Shown in pieces: positions 1-12,481 of a stretch of DNA of 64,000 nucleotides (positions within the stretch are counted from its first letter, which is position 1; each line of letters starts with the position of its first letter). Origin of the DNA: Amblyornis subalaris (lineage: Eukaryota > Chordata > Aves > Passeriformes > Ptilonorhynchidae). A program made the translations under genes and the position numbers. The notes beneath the pieces were generated by a model, which ran no database searches, had not been told where the DNA came from, and saw only the letters and a list, made by a program, of their open reading frames with translations. The DNA is taken from NCBI GenBank assembly GCA_018881555.1, contig JACAXG010000009.1, positions 508,133 to 572,132 of the forward strand. The letters are read 5' to 3'.

Positions 1-621
1 GACTCATGGACTCAATTTAAACCTAAAGGGTGCAACTGCACCAGGTAAATCAGGAAGTCATGCTGCAAAGTGTGTTATGAATGGGGAATAGCTACATTTA
101 TCCTGTAACAAACACCAACATATCTGACAAAGAAACGGAATCAAGTAACCACTTACAGAAAATGTTTGAGTAATTTTTTTTTCTCACTGAAATTGCAAGA
201 AGAAATAAATGTAGGGGAGAATAAATCCAATTTATTCTAAAATGAGCCACAAAACTCTGAAACAATCTTAGACAGTCCGAAGGCATTTCTTGAACCTGAC
301 ACACAGATGTAAGACCTTTAAAACCTTCCCTTTAAACTTCCTTACTTAAACTAGTCAGGAATTACAGGGAGTTTTGATTTGAGAGATAATTTGGTGAAAC
401 CAAGGATTTTCATCAGAAAGGTTTAATTTTGGTGATTTTCTTAATTCAAATTTTTGGGAGAAAAAGTTTCAAAATTGCCTATGCACAGGCACACAAAAGA
501 CCACAAAGATGCACTCATTGTCTGATTTTGCTAGGTGGACTAATCGCCCAAAGGCAAAGAACATGAAAGTTCCATCTAACTTTCTTTACATTCAGGTCAC
601 ATGTATCTAGGATGTTAGATG

Positions 622-831
622 TTAAGAGTAAGTAGTCAGAAGTTTGGAATGGATAAGCTTTTCAAACCAAGCCTGTTTTGCAACTGGAGTCTGCGGAAGG
701 GGTCTGGCTAACTGGAAAGTGATTTCCAGAAGTAGCTCACTTTGCTCTTCTGTTGGGTTCTTCTCATCTGCCTCAGGTACATTTGCACTGTGCTTCTGTA
801 GTGTATGAACTTTCTTACTGTTCTTTGTCAT
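622..831 (-). other. Unrecognised 69-codon ORF, possible exon or retrocopy fragment
   Basis: I do not recognise this protein. It reads from an ATG at 831-829 to a TAA at 624-622. Its charged, Glu-rich middle (PEADEKNPTEEQSELLLE) followed by LARPLPQTPVAKQAWFEKL looks more protein-like than the Ser/Leu/Cys-rich chance ORFs elsewhere in the window. Directly upstream is an acceptor-like pyrimidine stretch ending GAGTACAG, just before AAC-ATG, and a stop codon lies four codons before the ATG. Further along the same strand are an AATAAA (complement of 231-236) and, about 50 bases on, a run of nine A (complement of 174-182). This could be a terminal exon, a truncated processed copy, or chance; the evidence is weak. 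Confidence 0.18.
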
Positions 832-1345
832 GTTCTGTACTCAGCACAAGAGGGACACAGTTCCAGCTGACCCTTCAGCCCTCTCTCTGTCCATGCTGTG
901 CACAAGATCCCTCTTAATGCCAACGAGACAGGTGCAGGCACAGACTGAAACATTCAGGGTTTACTCTCTGCCTTCACATGCCTGCAGGAGACTGCTGAAA
1001 ACAGAAAGCATTAATAATCCCCTTGGACTTTAACATATACCTATACAGCAAAAAGATCACACATTGAGGCAGTATTTATGTCAAACTGAGATCTGTATTA
1101 TATGAAAGTATATAAATATATATTATATATAAATAGTTATTTAGCAGAAAGTTATTTGTGGTATAATGTGAATAGAGAACCCAATTTATTCAGTTAGTTC
1201 TTGAAAACCAGGCATATGTCCTTCTCAGGTGTGCTTTCTGCATCTGCCCCAGATGAATACTACCCTCGGGGCACAGGACATGGGCTGGGCTTTGATCAGT
1301 GCTCCACATTCTTCAGGGTCACCTGCAAAAGTTTTGTAGTAAGCA

Positions 1346-1490
1346 CAGATAGAAGAAAAGAAAGAGAGATGGCAATGTGGAAAACGAGATGGAGGGATAA
1401 AGAAGAGGGGGAAAAAAAGAAAACTTGAAAGGAAAGGAAGTGAAGATGTAGAAAAGGAAAAAGACAGGATGAAAGGAACAGGGCCTTTGT
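1346..1490 (+). repeat. Purine-rich, low-complexity stretch
   Basis: The plus strand is strongly A/G biased here, with many AGAAA, GGAAA and GAGAG words and few pyrimidines. It gives rise to spurious Lys/Glu-rich and, on the other strand, Phe/Ser/Pro-rich open frames. No tandem unit is evident. Confidence 0.6.
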
Positions 1491-4400
1491 TTCACTGCTG
1501 GGAACAGTAATGAGTGCAAATATTTGCTGATGGCATATCTTTTATCACAGCAAATCCCACAGCTTAAAGCATTTTCATGGCCCAACTAATGCCAAGGAGG
1601 CTGGGCTGCTCTTGCAAGCCAGGAAAGTGGGACAATGAGCACATAACAGAATTGACACACACAAGGCTATTTAAGTTTTCACCCACAAAAGACTGCATTA
1701 AACCCTAAAAGAAACTCCTGCAGGTACAACAGGGTTAAATGAGAATTTGTCAAATCCAGTTTTTCATCTTTTGGGGCAGCACATAAAAAAAATAATCTGA
1801 AATACAAACCAGGAGGTCAAAAAAACATGGAGGTCTAGGTTTCCATGAAACATCCCAATGTTTTTCTTTTCAAAAACACCCATAAAATCTGCAGAAGAAC
1901 TAAAAATTGAAAAATACTTAGTTAAAAAAAAAATTATTTTCTTTGTTTCTTATATGCATTTCCTGCTCCCTGGAATTAGGGTTGTGTCAATCAGATTGAT
2001 ATTATGCTATGATCTGACACAGCATTCAAATTATTTATCCAAACAGTATAATTTTTCAAAGGTACAAAAGCAGTCTCAAGGGAAATGACAGTGCAAAGCC
2101 TCCAAGAAATGGAAGCAGAAAAAACACCATTAAAAGACATCCGAACTTTATTAGTTAAGGGCTACCCTGGCAGCTTACAAGCAGCTTGAGGCTGGTCCAC
2201 ACTGTAAGCACTATTGTGTTTTATTTTTCTTATATGGCTTATTCTCATTCCCACCAAAATTGAGGAAAATCATATTTCCTCCTATTATGGCAGCAAGGAA
2301 CAAAATGACAGAGATATGTCTCAGAGCCTAAAGTTTCCAGTGAGTTTTACTTCATCTTGAAATACAAGCCTTGTCCTCAGACTAGCAAGGGGCACTGGGG
2401 AACACAATCAAGCATTTAGTACCCAGTCTCGCCTCTCTGGACCACTGTTTCTTCTCTTGGTTTTCACATTTCCCAGTACCATAAGGCATAAATTATTCAT
2501 GGCAAAACTGCTTCTCACAATGTTTATGCAGTGCTTAGTACAATGGCACCCTTTTTCAGCTGGCGCCTCTGGGCACTCGCGCAATACAAATAATCATGAT
2601 GATAGCAACAATAATAACATGCTGTTCCCACCGGGCATACACTTCCAGTGTCCTGTCCCACAGAGCTCGGATCACTGTATTTCACTACAGCCTCTTGGTC
2701 AGTGCCACAGGCCATTCTTCAATAAACCTGTCTCACCCTTTAAACAAGAAAAAAACCTCCCAATTTTGCCTTTCAGGTTTTTCCTTCACTATCACAGCTG
2801 TTTCCCAATATGAGAAAATCCCTCATTTTTAGAACTAATTAGTTCGAGCAGATTCTATTATTCTGCCTCCTGTAATACTAATTATTACACTAGCTGCATG
2901 CCTGCACGACTAATGAGTTACATTAAAGATGGGGAATTCTAAACCCAGAGGGAGATACAGCCTGACTGTGAAGCCAAAACAGGAGACACCAGCATCTTTC
3001 AAACAAAAGAAAATTGCAGACCTAACAAGTAATTTCCTCTCACTCTGTGTCCCCTCCAGATGCTCTTTAGAAGCAGACATTTTGTTGTTGCACAAAGGCC
3101 AAGTTGAGGGAGGGCACCCCAGAAAAAGCAACTTGTCCAACATGCAAAATGAAGTGGTCTAATTTCATCAGTGCGGCACCTAGTTCGTCTGAGCAGCAAA
3201 GAGCTCAGGAGAGCAATTCACTCACACAGCACCACTGTCAGCTACTTGCAACACCTGGCAGTGAAGTCATCCTGCCAAAGCATGGTCAGTATGTTCTGGT
3301 AACACAGTGCAAGTAAGATGTTCTTTCTACAGGTAGAAATCTACTAGTGGAGTGCTCAAAAACCACATGTTGTTTTCTGCTCCTGCCACCAAAGTAAAGA
3401 TGGGGATATACCTGCTCATTAACACAAGTCCATCTCTATGTTTGGACACTAAGCTCCCTAAGAAGACCCAAGGTAAAAAAGTGTTTAACACTGATGTGCG
3501 TTGACTGAGATTACCAACATCAAAACCAAAGACCCTAATTAAAGACTGCAGTTCAGACACCTACCTTGAGGTCAATTGTCACATCCTGATAATTTTAAGT
3601 GCAGACCATGATAAAAAGCAGCAGCAGTGACTAACTGCATGCCTGGACCTGGCTAAGTCAATATGGAAAATCATTTAGCCTTTCTGACTTTCAGTCACTT
3701 TTCTTTAAATTAGACTTCCTGAGCTCCAAGGAGTGATAGCAGAATTAGCTAATTGCTGCCTGTAAAGATATAGAAACAAAAGAAAGAATGTAGGGCAGAT
3801 TATTTATATTTCACTAAACTCTTAGGTAAAACTCTTCAAATTATTTGAAATTATTGAAAACACAAAATGCAGTCTTTCCTCCCCTGTAGTAGTATGCACA
3901 CCATGCCAAACACAGGGAACTGTACTGACACCTTGCTATGCTCTCAAATGCTGTACCTGATCTGAATTACACAGAAGAGATTACAGCTATTAACAGCTCA
4001 GTTAGATCTTGCCTTTGGGTGGAAAATCTTTCCAAACACTGCATGCGGTAGGATGCGATCTTTGGTGTACACCCCAATTATTAAAGACAACAGTGGAGTA
4101 AGCAGTGTTAATGTTTGCCAGCCCGCGTACATAGTTTTCCTATGTGGCAAGGACTGAGCTGAACCAGGACAAAGCAACTCATAGATGTGATACACTGTAA
4201 TTTGATAAAAAGTTGGGAAGGGAGATTTATTAAAAAGAATTATAATACGGCGAGGTGAAAAAGTTATCAGAAAGGAGTATTACTCAAGAAAATGAAGGGT
4301 ACATTGCAGAAAGGGCAGGCAAACTGCTTATTTTATTTAATTTTATCTTAATCAGAAGAATAAATATCTGAAAGAGCAACAGTTATGGGGAGAGAGAGAG

Positions 4401-6969
4401 AAAAAATGAGAGTGATGGAAAGAGTGCAAAAAGAAATAAAGCCTGTTAGGCAACCCAGCTCAACGAAAATAAATTCCTCCTCTCTTGGCAGTTAAAGCAA
4501 AATGTTTCCTGAATCCTGACAATACCCCATTCTTCTGCTTTCTGGCTGGCTGGCACCTGAACAACCCTCCATCAGGTTTTGGTGGGTGTGAAGTAGGCCA
4601 GATGGAGGATGTCAGAAGCGTTTTGTGCTCCTCAGAGCAAGCTGGCCTTTAGAGCAGCCACTCGACAGAAGTGCCTGAGTCTGTCACATCTGTCAGGACA
4701 GTTTAGGGAGACCTTGAACATCATCAGCCTTGCAGACACTGATTAGAATATGCAATTGTGTGTGCTAGAGGAGAGGTGGCTGCCTCCACTGGGATTTTGC
4801 AATAAAAATTATCCTTTCATCCTTTCCAGACTTTGTGACAGGCTTTCTCATGACCTCATTTGTGTACTAAACACACAACAAACCATGGTGCCTGGGACAT
4901 CACTGTCACGTTGCTGACAATCTCTCTGTGTAAATGCACAATATTCAAGAAAAAAAGATGCTTTTTATCCTGTGTTACCTACACTTCAGCCCAGCAACCC
5001 AGGACCAAGCTACTTCCAATCTGAGAACACGTGAGCAAAGCTATGGGGAACAGAGCCCCTCATGAATCCAGAGAAAATTAAAATTCTTGGTTCATCATCT
5101 GCTGTCACCCTTAAATATAGTTGTAGACTATAATCCATAGAGACAGATGCTCAGAAGAAAAAAGTACTGACACAGAGCAGTCGCTAAGAAGAAAATATTT
5201 ATCTTTTAATTTCTAAAATAATGAAGAGTGCTTAAAAATATTTTAAGGCTTTTCCGTGGATGCTGGCCAAGAATAAAACAAATCCATAAGAACACTTAGG
5301 TCACCAGTTTATGAAGAAGGCATTGATTCCAAAGGCTCATTAATATCTTCTGCTTTAACTTATCACAAGTTTTGTCACAGATCACAGAAGTTCCTGGAAA
5401 ACCAAATTATACTTTTATCATCAAATCTACAAAATTATAAGCTTTGCGATTTTTCTGCAGGTATAATTTTCCTTTCTGTTAATAATAAATCAAACTCCTA
5501 TGAACAGGAGTCATTTTTGCAATTGTTAAGTGAGAGGAGAGAGACATATCATTCATCCTACCAGCAAAGTTGCCAAATGTTAATGAGCTCGAAAGGTGGA
5601 TAAGCAACAGTACAGCATCTCTCTACTTAAGATCAATTTATTTGCATTTTTCTCAAAGAAGAGAGAAGGTGAGGAGAACTTCAGACACCATGTCACATGA
5701 AGAAAATGCGTCAGGTGAAATTTGATGCACATCACTTCATTGGTCAAGCCTAAACAAAATCACCTGTCTTACCCACAGAACTTCTGGGGTTCTAAACTAG
5801 TCACATTAATTAATTTTAAAAAAATTATAAGAGTTAGGGAGAATTGTGAAGGGCTCAGATACTCCCCATGCAAGCAGTGATCAAAGTGATCAAAGAAAAT
5901 CATATTTAGTTTACTTAGTGTGTATAATGAACAATAAAGGTACTATTGCAATGATATTTTCTTTTTATAAGAAAAAAATTTACTTTCTTTGTGTTAACAA
6001 ATCTGTAGAGGACATGCTGGGAACACTGGTTACAGTCCAGTCTCTTCATAACAAAAAGTCTTTTGCAATAATAGAAGGAATTTAGATAAGTCCCATAGTG
6101 AGTATTCTTATCGTGGCTAAATTGTTACACAAAGAAATACTTAAGTCAGAGGTTTTAGCTTTAAAAGATGACAAGCGACAAAAAGTAGAAGGTATATAAA
6201 ACTACCATTGATTGAAGAAGCTAAATAGGGGCTTTTACTGACCTCATTTACAAAATGAAATCAAAAGGAAAACTGATGCAATTGAGAGGTTACAAACACA
6301 ATGTAACAGAAGAAAAAATTCAGCTCACTGGAAAGGGAATTAGGAAAATCATGAAAACAACAGTTTTTTCTAAATATACGAATATTTTTCAGTGCAATAT
6401 TCTCAGTCAGTTCACATCTGCTTTTGGTAGTCTCAGACTGTTGCTGTCAAGAGATGCATTCATTGGTGCAGCTCTTGAAGCAAACACCAGTCAGAAAGGT
6501 AACCATTCCCAACAAAACAAATTCCTGGAACCAATGAGTCTCTGACTTACTGCTCTGCTGCCAGAGCTTCCAAATGCCAGAAAGCCACTGCCCTGCTACT
6601 CCAGGCAATCCTGGTAGGAATGGACAGCCCTGGATGAGCATTTACAAATCCAGTTGCATATCAATACAGACCTTTTGCAACACTGTGCCTGAGAAAATAA
6701 CCTGCTGCTTCCAAATAATGCATCATAGGTTTTCTTCTGTTGTAGAGACACTGATGGAAAGTTAGGGGTGAAAAGGGAGCCTGTAGACTATTTGAAGTAT
6801 TCAGGCCATAATCCAGTTCTTAGTTCTCATCTCCAGAGAAGGAAATTCATTAAGATTCTTGTAGAGGTAGCTAAACCTGCAACAGAGAGTGCTGCAGTGT
6901 TTAAGCCAGCCACATGAGTGATCGAGCAACCTATTATTCCTTGTTCCCTTATAAGATTCAGTTCTAGTG

Positions 6970-7400
6970 TTCTCCCTTACTCGGAATCCCATGTATCCCT
7001 GTCACCTTACTCCTCCCCTCGGTTACCCCTATGGGTTGAAGTTGTATTACCCCGCCTTCTCTCAGCCCCCTGACCCTCAACCCTCTGGTCCATGGTTCTC
7101 TCCGCCCTCCCTCCTTAGTAATTGGTTGTGGTAGTTTCTCCCCGCCTTCCTCCCCTCCCCTAAGCCGTGGTGATTGGTTGCAAGCCCCCCTGAGCACGTG
7201 GGTTTAAAAACCAAGTATCATGATTGTTGAGGTCTCTTCGCCTCCTACCCCCTTTGCAGCTGGATTGGAATAAACTCCCTGGACTGTGGAACGTAGGGCG
7301 TTAAGAGCCTTCCTGCCTCTTTATTTCTGGACTTGTGGCTAGGCTATGCCTGGTGTGAGTATTTCTCAGTGCTAATAACTGCACAGGCGATATCCCTCGT
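6970..7400 (+). mobile_element. LTR-like element of an endogenous retrovirus (solo, ends uncertain)
   Basis: The block is CT-rich with two inverted CCAAT boxes (ATTGG near 7120 and 7171), a TATA-like TTTAAAAA at 7203-7210, and an AATAAA at 7269-7274 followed by a GT-rich stretch. This is the usual order U3, promoter, polyadenylation signal. Its architecture and several words (ATTGGTT, CCCGCCTT, CTCCCCTCC) match the better-bounded LTR at 27888-28430, so the two are probably diverged members of one family. I see no gag, pol or env coding sequence beside it. It lies in PTN intron 4, opposite to the gene. Both ends are approximate because I could not identify a clean TG...CA pair or target duplication. 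Confidence 0.6.
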
Positions 7401-9678
7401 TGGTTTGGTGAATTTGCACCCCCAGAACGGCTTCTTCTCAGAGGAGGTTTTGGGAAAAAACCACGAAGGGAATTTGCCTCGGGAGAAACAGCACCTTAAA
7501 GCCATTAGATTCTAGCTACAGATTGAATGCAGTTTAATTTTTTTTCCTTTATCTAGTTGTGGGTGAGGACTTACCTCCAACCTGTGATTTTCTTCACCTC
7601 AAGAAGAAAACAAATACTCTCATTCCAGCCAACTTTTCAGCACTCCGATTTTTAACTCAGAAATAAAGTTCAGTAGGGCAAAACTTTTTACACAGTACTA
7701 ATCTGCTTGACCTAATTTCTTACTCTAGTTCCTCCTACTGGTGCCAACATACTGTCCAGTGAAGCTCCTGTGTAGTTATATCCGCAGATCTGCAATATTG
7801 ACATAGCTCAGAGCCCAGGCAGGCTGTGTGTGTGTGACTTCCATGCCTGCTGCTCCTACTAATGCCAACAGCAGATGAATAAGCAGGTGGCATGCAGGAA
7901 GATGTCGTGTGATTTCTAACGCAAATCAGGAGAGCAGAACTTCTGCCCACAGTTAGTATGATTAAAAACCTACATTTGTACCTATTTCTCCTTTTGCATT
8001 CCCTCAAATCAAATGAAGTCAGATTTCCTAATTAAGTTAAACCCCGTAACTGTTGGCTGCAGTCAGTCCCAATCCAAGTTTCAGTCTCAGCTATAACTCA
8101 CTTGTATCTAGAATCAGTTGAAGTTGACTCCAATCCAGCAACTTCTTGAACTCTGCCTTTAAAACTATAACTTGAAAAGGAGCCTGTACCACCCAAGAGC
8201 ACTGCTCTCACAAAACAATGCTGCATCAATGCTCTGCTTTGTCTCCCTCTCCCCCACTTCTGACAGCTATTGATAGAATATAGATATATGGCTTAGTGGA
8301 AACGGGACAAGACAGAGGCTCAAGTGGCAGAGGCCTTCTAGCAGCACAATAGGAAGCTTCATTCAATAAACTCCCAAATGCTACTTAGACATGGAAACCA
8401 AACCAAAGAACAAAATCTACAAACAACAAACAAACCCCCTGAAAACATGAAAAACAACTCTTTCCCCCTAAACTGCTAAACAATAAAATCTCACATCTCA
8501 ACTCGAGCAAGTCAGGTGTTCTCTGAAAATCTAGTTGAGACTTTTCTGCTTCACAGCCCGTCACTATCTACATAGGGTCTAGACTCATCTGCTAACTCCA
8601 TGGATGGTGTGCAAGGAAAACCAGTCACAGCCACACTGACTGCAAAGCAGATGGATCCTTGTATACACACAGAAAGCGCCTGCAACTTCTCTCGTTGCAC
8701 AAGCAGAGCAGGCCACCTGCAGACACTCCTCTGATCAATGGTGCACCACAATCCACCATTCGAAAATTGCTTGCCCCAGGTGCACCTGTCACACCTAATC
8801 ACATTTATTTGTATTATTATCCAAGTATTCAGAGCCTGGAATGTGTCACACCTTGCTGGTTTTAAGTAAACAAATGTCAGAGTAGCATAGCTTTTATAAT
8901 CTACTTAAAACACATTACTTTTGTATCTCAAACAAGATCTCCCAGTTTTAGCTCCCACTATAAATCATCCTATACACATAACACCTGCTACTCCAACAAA
9001 AGAGTACATTAAAAGGCTTTAATGATTAAAAAGAAAATAAGTTTTTCTAAGGCACACCTGGAAACACAAATGCAGGGCATGTCTTTCTGTGTACTAGCAA
9101 TTACACTGTCAGTCACACTTAAATAAGACATATACATTCTGCAGTCTCCCTGCTATATTTGAATAAAGAATAAACAACCCCAAGGGTGCATGACATTTAC
9201 ATATTTCAGTGTGCAGTGAGCAAAAATAGCCTTTCAATGCTACCTGTCCAGAAGGAAAGCAGTCCTTTTTTCACCTAGTCATTATTCAACACCAACCAAA
9301 ACCTATATAAAAGATGTCTTTACCAAGGGATATTTTTTCATGCTATTATTGGTCTGTTCCCATCAATGAGTGAGTTACGAAAAGAATCTTTATTCTGGAA
9401 ATCTAGTTGTGTAAGCAAACTGGTAACGGTACAGGTGGTCTAAAGTTAAAATTGGAGCTCTAATCTTCAGCTTACCTCTCATGTGTGAGACAGCCTTGAC
9501 TACCCAGCTCAGAAATATTGCCTGCCTGACTGCTGAGAGACAGGAGCAGTGCAGAGCTGAGGAGAGGCCAGGAAAGTGCAATCTCCTGTACAACAGAGCC
9601 CCCACTGAAGCACATAGGACATCACAAATCCAGTGATTTAAATGAACTCTCATGCAGCTTTCAGCAAACAGAATTTAC

Positions 9679-9840
9679 CTTGAGGTTTGGGTTTGGTGAG
9701 CTTTCCACAGGGCTTTGAGATTGTGACAGTCTTCTGGCAGTCAGCGTTATGAAGGGCTCTCTTCAGGTTCCCAGTTCGAGTCTTCAAGGCTGTGTTCAAG
9801 TCACATTCTCCCCAGGCCTGGAACTGGTATTTGCACTCCG
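9679..9840 (-). CDS. PTN: Pleiotrophin coding exon 4: C-terminal thrombospondin-type heparin-binding domain
   Basis: This exon is 162 bp, the length I recall for the matching exon in the pleiotrophin/midkine family. It starts by completing the split Ala codon (G|CG), then reads [15 protein letters not shown] and continues to [13 protein letters not shown]. The four cysteines (AEC, GEC, ADCQ, KPCG) form the two disulfides of the C-terminal domain, and the basic residues in KTRTGNLKR and KLTKPKPQ belong to the heparin-binding surface. The acceptor is TTGTTGCAG| (AG at 9842-9841). The donor is CAAG|GTAAAT (GT at 9678-9677). The exon ends in phase 1 after KPKPQ, exactly where the human protein continues into its Lys-rich tail. 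That tail and the stop codon are not present in frame here, so one more short exon is needed downstream. Confidence 0.98.
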
Positions 9841-10821
9841 CTGCAACAAGGAAATAAAGCACAAATTTTAAACCACGATGACTGAGGGTGAAAACAAAAA
9901 TCTTATGAGTCTGATAGGATATCACAGACAGTTGGTGCTTAGAGACAAAAGGATGTACAACTGAGGAAAAGAATCCCAAAAAACTTTAAATATTATTTGC
10001 AGTGGTAATTGCGGTCTCCCCACTCCCCAATGTTTTAAAATTTAATCTTCTTGCTTTTACATGGATATTTTTGTCATATAAAGGAAAATGCATTCAGCTA
10101 TGAATATAAACAATAAAAAAAAGAAAGAAACAACAGCAGTGGGAAATGTCAATCACATTCTATATGGCTGTTTCTCCATTTGTTTGATGCCAGAGGTTAC
10201 TCAATGAGGCTTGAACAGTTTCAAGAATGTATGTACAACTATAAATTTCTAAAGTCTGAAACTGCAGCACTGATTGTGATGGTAAGGTCACAATAATTTC
10301 AAAATCATGCAAGCAGTTTACTAGGAAAAAAGCCAAGTTTGCAAGAATAATCCCATTTGCGTTTTGGACAGACATCTTGTCCAGAAGAGATCTGACATGT
10401 CTTCCTGAATTGTTACATGTGAACCTTCTGAACTGAATGATAAAAATGAAATACACTAGTCTTCATTCACTCCTTTCACTGAACACACTGGGAGCCAGCC
10501 CCTCATGCTCCATATCACACATTGTAAAGCCTGTGATAACCACTGCAGAGGTTCACAGCTGTGCACTTACACTACTGCCCTACATAGGGCTGAACACCAC
10601 AGGAGAGCAGATTTCAGCATGCTGGAAGACTGAGTTTACAACAAGTAGGTTATAAGGACTCTCTGCAGAGGAGCTCTGAGGAAGCTGCCTTCTGATGCCT
10701 TGCGTGTTCTAGGTCTGATGAACTTGAAATACAGGACTAACCCCTTCACCAAGACATTTGCAGAACTAAGCAGAAAATACAGGCTTCCTGCTCCATGCTT
10801 AAAAACCAAAGTAATGCTGAC
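9841..10821 (-). other. PTN: PTN intron 3 (981 bp)
   Basis: This intron separates the two cysteine-domain exons, with GT at 10821-10820 and AG at 9842-9841 on the minus strand. I see no repeat, RNA gene or extra exon in it. If it were retained, translation would run on from QFG for eight residues (GQHYFGF after the junction Gly) and then stop. Confidence 0.93.
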
Positions 10822-10995
10822 CTCCAAATTGCTTCTTCCAGTTGCAGGGAATCTTACACTTCTGGGTCTTGGTCGTTTGTTTGCACTCAGCTCCAGTGCG
10901 AGTGCCCTCACGTGTCCCCAGGCCACAGTCACCACTGGTGGGCACACAGACACTCCACTGCCATTCCCCACAGTCAGACTTCTTTGCCTTTTTCT
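10822..10995 (-). CDS. PTN: Pleiotrophin coding exon 3: N-terminal thrombospondin-type heparin-binding domain
   Basis: This 174 bp exon encodes 58 residues, beginning with the Glu whose codon is split from exon 2 (G|AG) and running [14 protein letters not shown] through to NWKKQFG. It carries six cysteines, in DCGEW, SVCVP, GDCGLG, AECKQ, KCK and PCNW, which in the family form the three disulfides of the N-terminal domain. The basic and Trp/Gly-rich motifs ([20 protein letters not shown]) are diagnostic of pleiotrophin rather than midkine. The acceptor CATCCAG| is preceded by a pyrimidine-rich tract. The donor is GGAG|GTCAGC, with GT at 10821-10820; it departs from the GTRAGT consensus at +3 and +6. 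Phase is 1 at both ends. Long ORFs on the opposite strand and in another minus frame across 10636-11299 are shadows of this exon. Confidence 0.98.
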
Positions 10996-12481
10996 CTGGA
11001 TGACGACAAGGAACCAAGCAAGAGAAGTGGTCAGTACCCAGAGCCTACGGAGAAGTTCCCTAAACTTAACCAGAGTCATAGCACCTGAAAGGGTAAATAA
11101 GGAAGACATTCATAACACAATTGTCTTAAAAGCAAAAGGTCTGACAACATCTTCACAGTTCTGCAGAGACAGCTCAGCTTCTTTGAGTCCAAAGCAGGGT
11201 GATCATTCAAATTCAGTTCCACTACCATGTTTACTAGTCCACTTGGATATTCTCATCTTCAGACTGGGGAATCATCTAAAAACCAAGAGGGATCACTGAC
11301 CAAAGCATGCAGGAGGGCTCGCTCAAAAAGGACACTCCTCTGTCTCCAGTAGCTGGTGGCAGGCAAATATCCTCAGGTCCAACTGAAGCGCTATACACCA
11401 AACAATTAGAAATGCATGTGCTGATGTTGTGTATCAGAGGATTTGAGCACCTCCAGGAAACAGCTGTGGGATGCAAACTTTTGACTCGCTATACCATGTC
11501 ACATTTCATATTGGAATATGAACAAAACTTCAAAGGCAAAGAAAAAACTACATGGAGAAGTGTATTCAAAGTGCTATTAATACAGGTGTGTTTGTTGCTC
11601 AGCGACGAAAGGATCATGATTTTATTTAAATCCTTAAACCCAAGTGTTATGAAAAAAGACAGCAATGTTATCAAACCCAAGAGTTCACAAAAATAATTAT
11701 TTAGGCCCCTAAAACATCACAAGTAACCTCAAATATACTTCTATAAAATTGTCTTCTATGTCTTGTATGTTTTCACTAATATTTTCTCATATTTCCACAC
11801 AGCCAAAATTGTTAGAAACATCCTTTATTTTTTTTAGCAGGAACACTAATTTTGATGGACTCCCAGTTCATATTATCTGGTGTATAAGTAGCCTGCAAAT
11901 AATAAGACCTTAAGAAAAAGACCAAAAAATATGTCTTTACAAAATGTCAAAACTGAGTTTGACAGATATGAATTTTCCACCCCAGGCCTGTTTCTCCTCT
12001 AATGAGGTCTGAGTTCATCACTGACAGAAAGCAAGTACTGCTGGATGTCTGGCTGTCTATGTGCAACAGCAAGTTACTTGAATTCTTTGTCAGAGGATTT
12101 CCACATCACACAGCATCAGTGTAGCATTGTCATATATAACGCTGAACAAGTGACATAACTGCTCTTTCATCACTCCTGTTTGGTTCTCCCTAAGTCAAGC
12201 ATGAAACTGTTCTCAGAGCAAATTTTAAGCTGCCTTGCAATATCCACTGTGTGATAAACCGAGGACTCCAATCTCTGGGGCTGTCAAGCTGCCACTTGAC
12301 ATGGAAACCAGTTTCTGTTTCCCTATTTAACACAGAACAACATGTCATAGCNACAAATCCTACCCTGATGTCAAAAGGTTAACAAATGGCCTGAATTTCA
12401 TAACAAAACAGGAAGCATTTGACATTCTCCCACACATGCAATCTACTTTGGGGATTAACTCTGAATTAGACTGGACCTTAC
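10996..12481 (-). other. PTN: PTN intron 2 (1486 bp)
   Basis: This intron lies between the signal-peptide exon and the first domain exon, with GT at 12481-12480 and AG at 10997-10996 on the minus strand. One ambiguous base occurs at 12352. A 129-codon open frame on the plus strand (11307-11696) has no recognisable domain, is opposite to the gene, and is treated as chance. No mobile element was recognised. Confidence 0.92.

Larger units (their letters stand above)
1..9678 (-). other. PTN: PTN intron 4, 5' portion (continues off the left edge)
   Basis: This is non-coding sequence downstream of exon 4 on the minus strand. The family's last coding exon is a very Lys-rich tail of about 18 residues ending in a MLD-like C-terminus. 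I looked for the matching pyrimidine-rich stretch on the plus strand in 1-9678 and found none behind a splice acceptor, so the intron is taken to run off the window. It holds a purine-rich stretch (about 1346-1490), a 69-codon minus-strand ORF (622-831) and an LTR-like element (about 6970-7400). I see nothing else recognisable in 1500-6970 or 7400-9678. Confidence 0.75.

Noticed and set aside
10636..11299. Long overlapping ORFs (199 codons on plus, 157 codons on minus) around PTN exon 3
   Set aside because: They are out-of-frame or antisense readings of the GC-richer exon 3 and cross its true splice sites; no domain is recognisable.
11307..11696. 129-codon plus-strand ORF in PTN intron 2
   Set aside because: No domain, no splice or promoter support, and a length compatible with chance given the number of ORFs in the window.
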